Shown piece after piece: positions 1-11,590 of a DNA stretch of 64,000 bases. The stretch's first letter is position 1. Every line of letters begins with the position of its first letter. This DNA is from Diphasiastrum complanatum (taxonomy: Eukaryota > Streptophyta > Lycopodiopsida > Lycopodiales > Lycopodiaceae). The notes under the pieces were generated by a model. That model had not been told where the DNA came from and made no database searches. It saw only the letters and a list, made by a program, of their open reading frames with translations. The position numbers were made by a program, and so were the translations under genes. The DNA lies in contig CM055096.1 of the NCBI GenBank assembly GCA_029204225.1, positions 29,568,995 to 29,632,994 of the forward strand, written 5' to 3'.

Positions 1-296
1 TTCAGTGAAACAACAATTTTGACATTTTCAGCAAAGTTAATCAATATTTATTGTCATATTTGTGTGCGTGCAGCCTTATCTCAACCATCAAGAGGTTTGT
101 GTAAGCAAAAGTCAGCTTCACGTTGTGAAAAGTTAATGTTAGAAGTTGATTTAGCCATCATAGGTATAGTGATCAATGGTAGAAGTCAATACAATGGCTA
201 TAATTGCTATAGTACTCAAATTTTACTATTAAAACTTTCAGTGTATAAAAGAACTGGGGGCTGAGGAAAAAATCTCTATTTTGCATGAACGCTGTC

Positions 297-661
297 ACAT
301 AGAGCATCAACGAGATACCAATAGACAACATATTGAGAAATTATATAACTAGTTTGCAACTAAGGTCACTTATGAAAATTGATAAACTAAGGAGAAATGG
401 ATCACTTAACATAGAGAATCAACAAGACACCAATAGACAACAAATTCAGGAATCATATAACTAGTTTGCAACTAAGGTCAGTTATGAACATTGATAAGCT
501 AAGGAGAAAATGGATCATAGACACTCAACATAGAGCATCAATAAGACACCATGGATAACAAATTGAGGAATCATATAACTAGTTTGCAACTAAGGTCAGT
601 TATGAACATTGTTCCAATTTGATCGGAACCAGTCATGAACATAGATAAGCTAAGGAGAGAA
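297..661. repeat. Tandem repeat, 3 units of 112-119 bp plus a partial unit
   Basis: Units start with ACATAGAG at 297, 409 and 528. Each runs through the shared words ATAACTAGTTTGCAACTAAGG and GATAAGCTAAGGAGA. A partial copy ends near 661 after a short interruption. No coding potential is visible. The copies have diverged by substitutions and small indels, so the array is old. Confidence 0.85.
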
Positions 662-1734
662 AGAATTGTGGACACCCAAAGAAAATGCACACAAGTCTCT
701 TACAAAAAACTCAAAACCTCCCTATAATCTACTCTCAAAACGAGAGTTTATCCTGTTTACAGCTTTCATGCAGTGTTGGTGCCCTACCAAATGGTTTATA
801 ACCATCCTACGAGGTGTCCAAATGCTAGCAAGCTGACTAATTAGTAATGATATAATGATGGGCTTAATGTAATTAATGAGTATATTTGGGATTATGAATG
901 AACTAATGAGGCCCCAATTACGGTAGAGCATCACGAGTGTTTAGTTAGATGTCCATAACTCCCTCTTATCAAACAAATTTTTTAAGTTATGGACATTTTT
1001 ACAAACATCACATCATTGGAGCCTATTATGATCCCTAAATGTCACTAGTCTTGTAGCCTCATTTATCATTTTTGATTCACATGCTTTTGGTACCTTGCAG
1101 AGACTTGTACACTGGACTTGTTGGATGCCTAATAAGAGTGATGCTAGTAGTGTTGGGATTCTAGAAGTGAATCCTCGGTGCATGCACTACAACATCAGTA
1201 GGCGAACACAAGGTAGAGCCTGATTGCACGGTTGTTTATGGAAGTGGAAGAGCAGACAATCAGACAAAGCAGTAAGAAAGTCAGACAGAGAGAGAATAGC
1301 AAAGCATGCAATCTTGACAAGAACTCTGAACGCAATGAAAGACAGTGATTGATTCAGATTAATGTATAGAAATACATGTCAGATGGATGCTATGAGCACA
1401 AGACAAAATCGGACGAAACCGCATGCTCAGCATGCTAACTCTGCTCTGTAAAAACTATGAGCTTATTACTGACAATCAGTCTGAAAGAAAGAGTCGATGC
1501 GCGAAAGCATCTACAGTGTCTGTCTCTAATTTAGCATTGGCATTTGTATTAGATTACAATAGTTATCTATATACAATTTACAATTGTGCAGATGTATGTA
1601 CAAGAAGATGACATGGATTCGTTGTGCCGTCTGGAGTAGATCGTGGCGGTTGCTGTCATTTTCCAAGTTGTTGCACAATACAGAAGTGGGCGTGAGAAGG
1701 CTTCGACTATTTGGTGTTGAGCATGTCGTTGCCG

Positions 1735-1880
1735 ATAGTCGATAAAGCCGGGAAAGTCTGGTCCTCGACAATAGTCGGGTGAGTCGATGAGTCGGACCCT
1801 TCGATAAGTCGGTCCAGTCGGGGACTCCCTCGACAAGTCGATAAAGTCGACCAAGTCGGGTCTTCGACAAAGTCGGACTG
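1735..1880. repeat. AGTCG-word minisatellite
   Basis: About 145 bp are built from irregular copies of AGTCG, GTCGATAAGTCGG and TCGACAA. The words repeat at irregular spacing of roughly 8-25 bp rather than a fixed period. The open frames across it are low-complexity products of the repeat and are not called as genes. Confidence 0.7.
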
Positions 1881-2928
1881 CCACTCTCTTGCCTGTCTTC
1901 AGTTAATAGAGTATTTCTGCAGACTGTGCGACAATGAGTGTAAAACTGCAGCAATACAAATGGAACTAGATTAACATAGGATTTAGGAGAGTTGAGAAAT
2001 AAATCCAACAAGTACTAATGTAACAATTGAAAACATGATAATAGAACACCCCAAACTTTCTTTTTTAGAAATAAGCATAAGTGACAATGATGTAAATTGT
2101 ATATACGGCCCCACCATAGATGGGTATATGTAGAAACTCTACCAAGCACAAGGCATACTAATTTGCTCCAGGTAACTTGTTGGCCACAATAATCACCCTT
2201 GAGATACATCATGTAGATTGCAAATATCATGCAATACTAATAAAGCTAGTAGACAAGTCAAATGTCGTTTTACCATCCAAGCAACATGTTACCAATATAG
2301 GACCCCACCAGTTGTGAAGGATGATGCTTTCTCCGGGCTCCCTACATTGTGCCTATCGAAATAGAGAGCCTAGCCGTCCAATGAGTCCATTCCTAACACA
2401 AAGGCCTTCATGAATAGGAATCCACTTTCCAAGAATCTTGACCCCGTCTTTTGCTCAATCCCCAGTGCTTGCAAAAGTATTGAAAACTTATTGCCACGAC
2501 TCTCAACTTGCATCTAATTGAACTGCATGCGCACACTTATGGAGTCTAACATAAACTTATCTCTAACACGATTGGCATGCACTCTAACTAGAATTAAAGA
2601 AAGAGAAAAATTTCAGCAAGTCAACACACAATAAGATTAGATACTGATGGATCTACATCTTCATAAATCCACATGCAAAATCCTCAAGCTAGAAAAGGAT
2701 GGGAATTCTTTGTGCTTTTGATCTTGCAAATGTGCAACATACAAGTGTGCTGAATATCCAAATTTTTTATGAAGAAACACATGAGAGGTGGAAGAAATAG
2801 TCTCCAACTTTGTCTGTCACCTACGACTGTGCCCTCAAGGTGTATACCAAAGCTCCAAGAGAGTGGAGTTGGGACTCTTCTTCGAAACCTCTCCAATCCT
2901 TGAGGGATCCTTCTCCTTCCAACACCAG

Positions 2929-3113
2929 TGAGATGTACTCCAACTATGTCCCATTGCAAATGGACTAGAGCGCACTACATACTTATAGACAATAGTCTAT
3001 GCCCAAAAGCAAAAGCAATCTAAAAGCAACCTTAAAGCAATTGCCTAATTACTGTTTCTTTATAAGGTAAAAGCACCCAACACCTATATAGCAAAACCTG
3101 TGCTTCAAATCTT
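2929..3113. repeat. Dispersed repeat, left copy
   Basis: This stretch is a diverged direct copy of 13016-13200. Both contain GAGATGTACTCCAA, TACTTATAGACAATAGTCTA, AAGCAATTGCCTAATTA and TATAAGGTAAAAGCACCCAA in the same order and orientation. Similarity stops abruptly on the left side. It may be the end of an older LTR element, but its flanks do not allow that call. Confidence 0.8.
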
Positions 3114-3621
3114 CACCCCATTGCCGTAGGATAGGATGCAGGTGTAGAGAGAGGATGATGGCAATGAAAACACATAATTGGAATGGGAGTAGGGCGAGTT
3201 TCTCCTAGAGGAAATAGCCCCTGCTTTACCTGTGCATGTGTCCATGCAAGCATACAGTATTCCCATACATGCAAGTCATTACTATTGATACTCTAAACCA
3301 TGCCAATAGCCGTCCTAACCCATGCAATAGCTCCACATGGCATAAGATGTGTGACTGGGTCCTCACAAGGTTAGAAATTACATATTTGGCCTGGTTCGGA
3401 ATAATGAGGCGTAATCAATAATCTTTTGTACAAGAGTCCCAGGTATCCAAGTCTAGGATTATGCCAAATCTTATATAAGAACATGGACATAACATTTCTC
3501 CCCCCTTGAATAGGTTTTGTCCTCAGAACGTGAAAGAAAACCATAAACCATTTCTTTAACTTCCAACACTTAACTAGAAAATCATTATCCTTAGTTTGAC
3601 TTCAAATATCAATCAAGTACT

Positions 3622-3799
3622 CATAGTTCCAGGCACCCTGGTATGGCACTTGGTACGGCACACGTGTCGTAGGTGTCGTAGTTCCAACGACACCTGGTTT
3701 TTTTTTTTAGTGATATTTCGTAAACAACATAAAAAAAAAAGGTGCCGTACCACGACACGTGTGCCACGTACGACACCTGGTACGCTGTGGGGAACTATG
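3622..3799. mobile_element. hAT-like MITE, 178 bp, GGTAC/GTGTCG island
   Basis: The element begins CATAGTTCCAGGCACC and its other end, read in reverse complement, begins CATAGTTCCCCACAG. It is flanked by CAAGTACT (3614-3621) and CAGGTACT (3800-3807), an 8-bp target-site duplication with one mismatch, the length typical of hAT elements. Its interior is two GC-rich arms (3640-3700 and 3740-3780) made of GGTAC, GGCAC and GTGTCG words. They pair with each other across an A/T-rich centre that ends in T and A tracts. It encodes no protein and would need a transposase in trans. Confidence 0.7.
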
Positions 3800-3807
3800 C
3801 AGGTACT

Positions 3808-5537
3808 CAAAGATAGAACGATCTTGCAATTGTTTATCTCTGCTATGGAGTACAAACTCAGATGTGAAAAGTACACTAAGAGATAAATTTTATAATCAGG
3901 TTTCACTCTCTATAAGTTAGTAACATCACCTTTCATGTAAAATAGCTTACATGAAACAATGGATGACCTGTTACCTAGTACAAGAGATTAAAGAAAACTA
4001 ACAATTACATCCACAATTCTTTGCGGACAACTCATAAATGCTTCTTGGTACAAATACTCTTAGAATATCCAAAAAATATAAGGTATACTAGATCATTCTA
4101 CTAGAATCTCTAGGAGATCCATCAAGATAAAAAATGATTTTAACTAAACTCTGAGTACCCTAGATACTCTCTTAAGTTAATTGCCCCTGTTTCTAGCATC
4201 TCATGCAGAAAATAGCAATTATCCCATCTCAATAGATGTGTCTATCTCCCAAATAATTAGAGATCTAGGCTGAACTCCGTACACAAGCACTTATAGACCA
4301 TAATCTGTAGCAAGGTACCATCCACTAAATAATCAAATTCCCCATAAGTAAATATAATTTACTCAATGAGAATGCCTGTCAAACATATATGTTCTCAAAT
4401 CACTAGAGTAAAGATTTGGATTTTCTACATACTGATCTAAATTCTTAACTCATTCAATAGATCGAGAATCACTCACCATACTTAAGAATCGTTGCATTTC
4501 CTTATAATCCTCTGATAATAATTAAGTACCTATTTATGATTCATCAATCACAATTATTTAGATTCTTATGATTCGTCAATCATAATTTACTAGAATCCAA
4601 AACCATACTTCATTAAAGGATATTGGAGTATGTGTCCAACACACAACTTAGGAGATATAAGAATCATTCTAAATTTTTTTTCCCTAGGAAAAAATACTGG
4701 ATTTTAAGAATATTCTTCAAACCAAACTCTTAACAAAAGTGAGAGTTATCCAAGTTCTACATTCATCAGGTAGTCAAAGATAGAAGGTATAGCAAAAAAA
4801 GATCTGTTAACTCTGCAAGTATTGTTCTAAACAATACTTGGTCATATGTCTATGTTTATCGATTGGTTTAAGTGCAGCAAATGAATCCAGTAACCATGAG
4901 TAGATAGTAGATCCATACAAGATTAATCGTACACGTATGAGTATAATCTCACTTTGACTTAGTACATAAACATATATCATTATCTGGCAGATTCTTCCAG
5001 AATCTGCATATGTTACTCACATAACTCACTAAAAAACTTGTGACTCAGCTACCAAAGAATTTCTATTTCATGAGTAAATAACATATCTGGGAAATCTCTG
5101 AGATGAAGAACATATCCACTTTCACGAGTTTTCCAACCCAACTTACCTCTAACAACATAATTTCTTCCACTTAATCAACCCCTCCCTAATCATAGTACTC
5201 AAACTAAGATTAGGTTGATCCAACATAGACATTCCAGACTCAATGTTATGATCAAACTTACTCCTATTCCGAACAAAATTGGGATTAGTAACTTTTGATT
5301 TTTCTCTATACTACTTATAAGTAATGATTTCAAATTTCAAACCACCTCTAATTCTAGATTGTTCCCCACAATTCCTAGAGAATTTCGCTTATTTGAAAGT
5401 TCTAGTCTGTATCTCACTCTGGATTGTCTGAAAATGCTTTCAGATAATCACATTTCATTCATCACCTGGCTTACTTCCGAAACCTGTGCAACTAATAGAT
5501 CCTCTGATAGAATTTATCCCATCACTTCACCCCCCCT
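3808..5537. other. AT-rich stretch, no gene seen
   Basis: No open frame has recognisable homology, and no RNA gene or terminal repeat was found. It ends in a short C tract that abuts the 3' LTR of gypsy A. Confidence 0.5.
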
Positions 5538-5895
5538 TGTTAGAGATCTAAACACCACAGTAGGGCAAACATTAACTGATCCACCCAACCTTGCCTACTC
5601 CCTGATATGGAGCAAGCCCCTCCTAGCCCAGTGTGAGGCCTGGTAGCATGCATACTGCCAAGTGTCGGCCACATGGCACTGACGTGGCCGACTGCACGTC
5701 GGGACCCAACGTGGGGCCCTATCCTGCTGACAGGGTCCCTAGGCTGTGTTAGGCCCGCCATAGCTATGGACCGTGCCGGGGCACACTACTCACACTGTCT
5801 TGCCCTGTTGGTCGTGTACGCTGGACACGACCTTGACTGTGGTATCTGACCTCCTGTGTTCTCTAGGGTTTGGCACTGGTTACGTGCTCGTAACA
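5538..5895 (-). repeat. Gypsy A 3' LTR
   Basis: A 358-bp LTR that on the + strand starts TGTTAGAGATC and ends GCTCGTAACA. It aligns to 11241-11577 along its whole length, except for about 20 extra bases near 5747-5766 (TTAGGCCCGCCATAGC and following) that the other LTR lacks. A polypurine tract (sense AAGGGGGAGGGAG) lies at 5896-5910, just outside it on the element side. Confidence 0.92.
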
Positions 5896-5926
5896 CTCCC
5901 TCCCCCTTAAGAACCATCTTGGCCCT

Positions 5927-8900
5927 CTAAGACAAAGTCTGGAAAAATCTTGCGAAGGTAGCCTGATCATTCCACTTGACTAGATATTCCCGGTATAGAG
6001 TATGACGATTCTGCGTCTTTCTACTATCAAGAATCTCCTCCGGTTCATGTGGAGGTTGCTGAGAATCCAATGGGAGAACTAGAACACTGTCCCCTACCAG
6101 AATTTCTGATCTGGCTAAGGCTTTTCGTAACCGACTTGCATGAAAGAATAGAAAAACCTTACTACTGTGTGGGAGTTCTAGTTCATAGGTGACCTTGCCT
6201 AGTCTCCTACTGATGGTAAAAGGACCACAATACTGAGGAGACAACTTAGCACACACTCCTGATTTGAGGGTTTTAGAGTCAACTGGGACTCTCAAGTAGA
6301 CTTTCTCACCAGTGGAGAACTGCACATCCCGTCTGTGTGGATCTGCATAATGCCTAGCTCGATCCTGGGACTGCCTGATGCTACGCTTAGCATGATCTAT
6401 CATCTGGTTTAGGTCTTTTAAAAAGTTTCTGGCTGCTTCAACTTTTTCTTGTTTAAACCCTACAGCTGTGGGTGAGCGTGGCTGAAAATCGTACATCAGC
6501 ATAAATGGGCTGTATCCCGTAGCTGAGTGTTTGGTACTGTTGTAAGCAAACTCTAATATTGAGAGATACTCCTCCCAATTAATCTACTTTTTGCTGACGT
6601 ATGCACGAAGCATATCCTCTAGCACCTGATTTACTCTTTCTGTTTGACCGTTCGTCTGTGGATGGTCGGTAGTACTCATGTTAAGTTTAGTATGGAGATG
6701 ATGGAATATTGCCCTCCAAAAAATTCCATTAAACTTACTATCTCGGTCGTTGACTATGCCGAAAGGTAGACCGTACAATTTAAATAGCCCATCTACAAAC
6801 AACCTCGCTAACTCTGGAGCTCTAACGGTTGTTTTGGTGGAATAAAGTGAGCCATTTTGGTCAGACGATCAACTGTGACCCATATAGCGTCATTACCCTT
6901 TTGGGTTTTAGGCAGGCCTACTATAAAATCCATGGAGATACTCTCCCACTTACTAGCTGGTATATCTAAGGGCTGTAACAACCCTCCTGCCTTTAAACGC
7001 TCTGCTTTATTTACTTGACATTTCTGGCAACTGGTTACATATTGTTGGACGTCCTTTTTCGTACTGGGTTAGAAAAATTGCCTACGAAGAAGCTCATAGG
7101 TCTTTTGAATGCCTGGGTGCCCTGCACTAGGACTGTCATGACACTCATATAGGACCTGCTGCTTATAATCCTTTGAATTGGGGACACATACTCTATCTCT
7201 ATAGAGCAAGTACTCATCCTGAATGGAATACTGTTTCCATTTGAATCCTTGAGTCAACTGACCCTCAACCATTGGGGTTTGCTTGGGTAATACAGGCTCA
7301 GAGTCCTCAACGTCATCTGACGACGTATACTCGGACTCATCATCATCCTCAACGGAAGTTGCCGTATTCTTGGATGAACTGGCACCAGCCCCGGGAACTG
7401 GTTCTAGAGTTTGTGGCTCGAGTAACTCACTACGAATCTGAGTAAAACTCAGCTCGTTTATCATAGGCATTCTACTAAGTGCATCTGCTATTGTGTTGAA
7501 TTTCCCCCGTCTATATCTGATAGACATATCAAACTCTTGCATTAACTCAGCCCAACGAGCTTTTCGACCTCTGAGCTCAGGCTGATTGCAAAGATATCTG
7601 AGACTTTCATGGTTTGTCAGGACCTCAAAGTTGGCACCATACAAATAATGCCTCCAAGTCTTAAGGGCATGAACTATGGAAAAGAGTTCCTTTTCATAGG
7701 CACTTTACCTAGTTTGTGCTGGCTCGAGGTTTTTACTCTCAAACGCAACTGGTCGTCCATCCTGAGTTAGTACAGCACCAACTGCAAAGTCGCTAACATC
7801 TGTTTCGACCACAAATGGATGATTGGGGTCGACGACTTTTAAAACTGGTGTTGTAGCTAAGGCTGTTTTGAGAGCATCAAAGCTCTCCTGCTGTGCGGAC
7901 TCCCAAATGAACTCCTTTCCCTTCCCCTTAAGAAGATTTGTCATAGGAACTGCTATCTGAGCATATTCCTTGACAAATCGTCTGTAATATCCTGCCAAAC
8001 CTAGAAAGATCTGAAGCTCTAAAATATTCTGAGGTCTCAGCCTACTGAGTATGGCTTTGACCTTATTAGGGTCCATCTTAGTCCCATCTGCCGAGATAGT
8101 GTGACCCAAATAAGCTACTTCTTCAATGAAGAACTCACACTTAGGTTTCTTAGCATAAAGCTTATGGTTTCTAAGCAGTTGAAACACCTTTCTGAGGTGT
8201 TTAAGATGCTCCTTCCTCGTCTTACTGTACACGAGGATGTCATCTAAAAATACGACTACAAACTTACCCAAGTATGGTCTGAGGACATTGTTCATCAAGG
8301 TCATAAATTTAGCTGGAGCATTTGTGAGCTCAAAAGGCATCACCTTAAACTCATAATGGCCATGATGAGTCCTAAAAGTTGTTTTCAGGACATCTTCTGA
8401 CTTTATACGGACTTGATGATATCCCGATCTTAGGTCTATTTTACTGAAAAACTTAGCCCCGTCGAGTTGATCAAACAACTCGTCTAGCCGAGGCATTGGG
8501 TATTTATTCTTAGTTGTGACTTTATTGAGGGCTCTGTAATCTACGCAAAGACGCATAGACCCCTCTTTCTTTTTCACCAAAAGGATTGGTGAGGCCCATG
8601 GTGAACTACTAGTTTGAATTTGGCCTTTCCCAAGATAATTTGTTAACTGCCTAGTTATTTCTTCATCTTGTGTTCGGCTGACCTGATACGGAGGTTTAGA
8701 AACAGGTGCTGTACCTGGTACTAGGCTTATTACATGATCTACCTCTTTGCTAGGTGGTAAACCATGTGGTAAATCTTCAGGAAAAACATCTTTAAATTTA
8801 GACAACAAAGTTTCTAATTTACTGATTTTCTGTTGTAAAGAACTAGAAATAGAAACTTCTGGAATAATCTGAAAGTCACATAAGAATACCTGATGGTCGT

Positions 8901-9245
8901 CGTCTCCGATTAGCTAACAGAGCTCTGAACTGCAGACCATAGGGCTGTTGGGGACATCATGCTTCCCATGCAACTGGATCTCTTGGCCTTTATGCTGAAA
9001 GCTGAGGGTGTTCTCCTGATAATTTCTGTGGAGGGAAGGTCCTAAGCTGTAGAGCCAATCTCTCCCGAGAACAATGTCTGTGCGATCCAGGTGCATTATC
9101 TGAAAGTTTATTTCATCTTGATACCCCTGAATACCAAGATTTAGATTACTTACCATAGTTTTCCAAATTTTCTTATCTTCACCCTTAGCTAATGAAACCA
9201 TGTACCTATGTTGACTAGGTACTTCTGGAAGTCTGAGTTTTTTAA
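5927..9245 (-). pseudogene. Gypsy A pol (protease-RT-RNase H-integrase-chromodomain), broken
   Basis: In sense order: the protease continues with VLGRDWL. RT follows, with [22 protein letters not shown] and the catalytic [10 protein letters not shown] (7705-8808). RNase H has [16 protein letters not shown]. Then come the integrase HHCC finger, MDFIVGLP, the VNDRDSKF aspartate and TNGQTERVNQ (6584-7100). The C-terminus has LSPQYCGPF and a poor chromodomain, REYLVKW, without the usual ATWE. Frame reading finds nonsense codons at 8914, 7705, 7069 and 6584 and a frameshift near 6845. RT also reads [10 protein letters not shown] where the family has VMPFGLTNAP. It is clearly a dead pol. Confidence 0.93.
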
Positions 9246-10616
9246 CTAGTTGATGAAATTATGGGTTGCCCCATCATCAACCATAACTCTGACTGATTGG
9301 TTGCCCACTTTCCCTTGCATACGTACTAGGTCATGCGGCCCAAAACTGAAGGGTCTTCCTAGCATTGTAGAGGTTAGCTGGCAACAATGTTCATGGTCTT
9401 CATGAAACACTTTGATCTCGGAAGCTGCCGAGTCACTTGGAAAACTTATAGTCTGAACAAGATGAGCTTGCTTTTTATCTTTCTTATCTTTTTTTGTGAA
9501 AGGCCCCTTGGGACATTGTCTGACTGTGTGTCCCTTGCCCATGCACACAAAGCACAAACGTTCTTGTTTGGCTTTCTCAAAATTTTCTGGCTTTAAGGGC
9601 TGTATGAGCGATGGGCGTTTCTGAGGAGCTTCACCTTTCACTTTATCTTCTTTCTTTCTTTTTAAAAATTTCTTTTTAAATTGAAAGTCCTTCTGAGAAG
9701 GCTGCTCAGAAAGAGACTGCTGTCTTGCCCTTTTCCTACCCACTGAATCATCATAGATTTGAGCATATTTGAGAGCTTGCTCTAGGGTAGTGGGCGAGTC
9801 TCTCTGGACCTCTACTTTATATTCATCTTTAACGCCACGGACAAATCCTCTGATTTTCTGATAATCATCCATATTTTTTATCTTTAAAATAGCTTCTCGA
9901 TACTGCGAGATATATTGGATTAAAGATTTGTCCATTACTGTTCTTTCCCAGGCTTTCCATGCTCTATCAAATTCGTTTTCAGGTAGAAACTCTCTTAGGA
10001 AGGCTTCTTCAAAAGCTTTCCATAACCGGGGAGTTTGCCTAGTCTCCTGGAGGTTTAACCACCACTTATAGGCCATGGGCCCTAGGGAAAGACTGGCCTC
10101 AATAGCTTGCAAGTGGTCAGGGGTCTGTTTAAGAGCATGAATGTTCTTCCATTTGGTGAGGAAGTTGTGTAGAATATCTGCGTTTCTATCCTTCTCTTCC
10201 CCAATAAAAGTAGGAGGTTTTAAGTCTTTAAAGACACTGGGATGAGACCGCATAGGCTCGCCCGAAACTGATGGAAGTGGAGAAGGGGACGGCTGAGAAA
10301 TGGATGGGAGGCTTCCTTTCGCGGAGTTCAAAATTAAACCTCTGAGCTCGGCGAACGAGTCATCCATACTGGATTTGAAATTGGCAAAAGCCAGTTTCAA
10401 TTCATCCACCTCTGTTACCAAATGAAGATACTGCTCCTTGGTAACCAATTCGTCGAGTTCTTCGGCGAATTGCTCCTGTTTTTCTACTTCCATGGGTTCT
10501 TTCCCCTTACTGAACCTCAGAGATTCCGTTTCTAATTCGTCAATGCCTCTTGTCAGGGGTTGATCAGGTCCTGGAGAAGTGGTCATTTTCAGAAATAGAA
10601 AAGGAGTGCTTGACAT
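9246..10616 (-). CDS. Gypsy A Gag with start of protease
   Basis: A 456-residue frame. The central Ty3 Gag domain has the typical WWLNL and REFLPENEFDRAW segments (about residues 180-270), followed by a basic lysine-rich stretch. A CCHC zinc knuckle, CFVCMGKGHTVRQC, lies near residue 375. The frame ends inside the protease at DDGATHNFI, where the usual active-site motif is D-S/T-G-A; here D-D-G-A, so the catalytic loop is altered. A frameshift at about 9246 separates it from the rest of pol. The start could also be the methionine ten codons downstream (MTTSPGP). Gag would form the cytoplasmic virus-like particle that packages element RNA. Confidence 0.9.
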   Translation of the reverse strand: MSSTPFLFLKMTTSPGPDQPLTRGIDELETESLRFSKGKEPMEVEKQEQFAEELDELVTKEQYLHLVTEVDELKLAFANFKSSMDDSFAELRGLILNSAKGSLPSISQPSPSPLPSVSGEPMRSHPSVFKDLKPPTFIGEEKDRNADILHNFLTKWKNIHALKQTPDHLQAIEASLSLGPMAYKWWLNLQETRQTPRLWKAFEEAFLREFLPENEFDRAWKAWERTVMDKSLIQYISQYREAILKIKNMDDYQKIRGFVRGVKDEYKVEVQRDSPTTLEQALKYAQIYDDSVGRKRARQQSLSEQPSQKDFQFKKKFLKRKKEDKVKGEAPQKRPSLIQPLKPENFEKAKQERLCFVCMGKGHTVRQCPKGPFTKKDKKDKKQAHLVQTISFPSDSAASEIKVFHEDHEHCCQLTSTMLGRPFSFGPHDLVRMQGKVGNQSVRVMVDDGATHNFIN

Positions 10617-11226
10617 TTTCTTCTATCAAGAAAAGCCCTCTCAGCTCTTCTACTGCAAATTGCAGACCTGCTGTCCGGAAAATCAGCAACCTGTCTGGCC
10701 CGAATTTCTTTGATTTGGGCCCCAAAAATAATGGCAAAGGTCTGAATTCTTTGAGCACCCAGCTCGCTGATCTGTCTTCTACCTGGTGACAAAATTTAGG
10801 CCCCAAACTTCTGAAAATTAGGGACAAATTTTCACCTTTTCTTCTCCCTGTCCAGCGCTGGACCTGCTCCTTGATTTGAGGTTGAAATCCCCTTGAATCA
10901 CCCTTAATTTCTGCTCAGAAATTTAGGATGAATGCTGCTCTGACAGCGCTACCCCTGTTCCAAGATTTCTGCCCTTAAACCGCTCTAAAATCCGGAAATT
11001 TCACTCCAAAATCCAAGTTCAAACCTGATTTGGCAGCGCTGGACCTGTTCTAAAAAGCTGATCCAAATTTTACTCTAAAAACGAGTGATCCTATGGAGAT
11101 TTCCATTATGGGGGGCTGGTTCTCCAGCACTGACCCTGCTCTATCTATCTCTGAAAATTAGCAAGAGTTGCTATACACTCTGATGGATTTCTCCCCTGCT
11201 GAAACTGAGCTCCCAAAGAAGGAGAT
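10617..11226 (-). other. Gypsy A untranslated leader
   Basis: A 0.6-kb stretch between the primer-binding site and Gag with no open frame of interest. The words CAGCGCTGGACCTG (10855 and 11035) and CAGCGCTACCCCTG (about 10948) recur at roughly 90-bp spacing. Similar GCGCTGGACAGCCTCC words occur in the leader of gypsy C. Confidence 0.6.
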
Positions 11227-11239
11227 GGCTCTGATACCA
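11227..11239 (-). other. Gypsy A primer-binding site
   Basis: In element sense it reads TGGTATCAGAGCC, the standard complement to the 3' end of initiator methionine tRNA used by plant LTR elements. It lies one base inside the 5' LTR. Confidence 0.93.
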
Positions 11240-11240
11240 G

Positions 11241-11577
11241 TGTTAGAGATCCAAACATCACAGTAGGGCAACACCAACTGATCCACCCAACCTTGCCTAC
11301 TCCTTGATATGGAGCAAGCCCCTCCTAGCCCAATGTGAGGCCTGGAAGCATGCATACTGCCAAGTGTCGGCCACGTGGCACTGACGTGGCCGATTGCACG
11401 TCGGGACCCAACGTGGGGCCCTATCCTGCTGACAGGGTCTCTAGGCTGTGGACCGTGCCGGGGCACACTACTCACATTGTCTTGCCCTGTTGGTCGTGTA
11501 CGCTGGACACGACCCTGACCGTGGTATCCGACCTCCTGTGTTCTCTACGGTTCGGCAATGGTTACGTGCTCGTGACA
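11241..11577 (-). repeat. Gypsy A 5' LTR
   Basis: A 337-bp LTR that on the + strand starts TGTTAGAGATCC and ends GCTCGTGACA, followed by a run of 13 C. It matches 5538-5895 with scattered substitutions and lacks the 20-base block seen there, so the element is not recent. Confidence 0.92.
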
Positions 11578-11590
11578 CCCCCCCCCCCCC

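Larger units (their letters stand above)
662..3613. other. Gene-free flank with degenerate transposon debris
   Basis: No gene can be supported. On the - strand near 2385-2420 a frame reads VLGMDSLDG, which resembles the end of a Ty3/gypsy protease (usually LGMDWL), so part of this stretch is probably old gypsy sequence. The remaining open frames are short and unrelated to known families. Two repeats inside the stretch are listed separately. Confidence 0.4.
5538..11577 (-). mobile_element. Gypsy A: full-length, inactivated Ty3/gypsy chromovirus
   Basis: A complete LTR retrotransposon of 6040 bp lies on the - strand. In sense order it has a 5' LTR, primer-binding site, 0.6-kb leader, gag, protease, reverse transcriptase, RNase H, integrase with a chromodomain-like tail, polypurine tract and 3' LTR. 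Both LTRs have TG..CA ends. pol is broken by nonsense codons and frameshifts, so this copy cannot make its own enzymes. The insertion lies in a C tract on both sides, so no target-site duplication can be fixed. It is upstream of the XRCC4 exons and independent of them. Confidence 0.95.

Noticed and set aside
3613-3906. Open frames on both strands across the 3622-3799 element
   Set aside because: They arise from the palindromic island, which is open on both strands.
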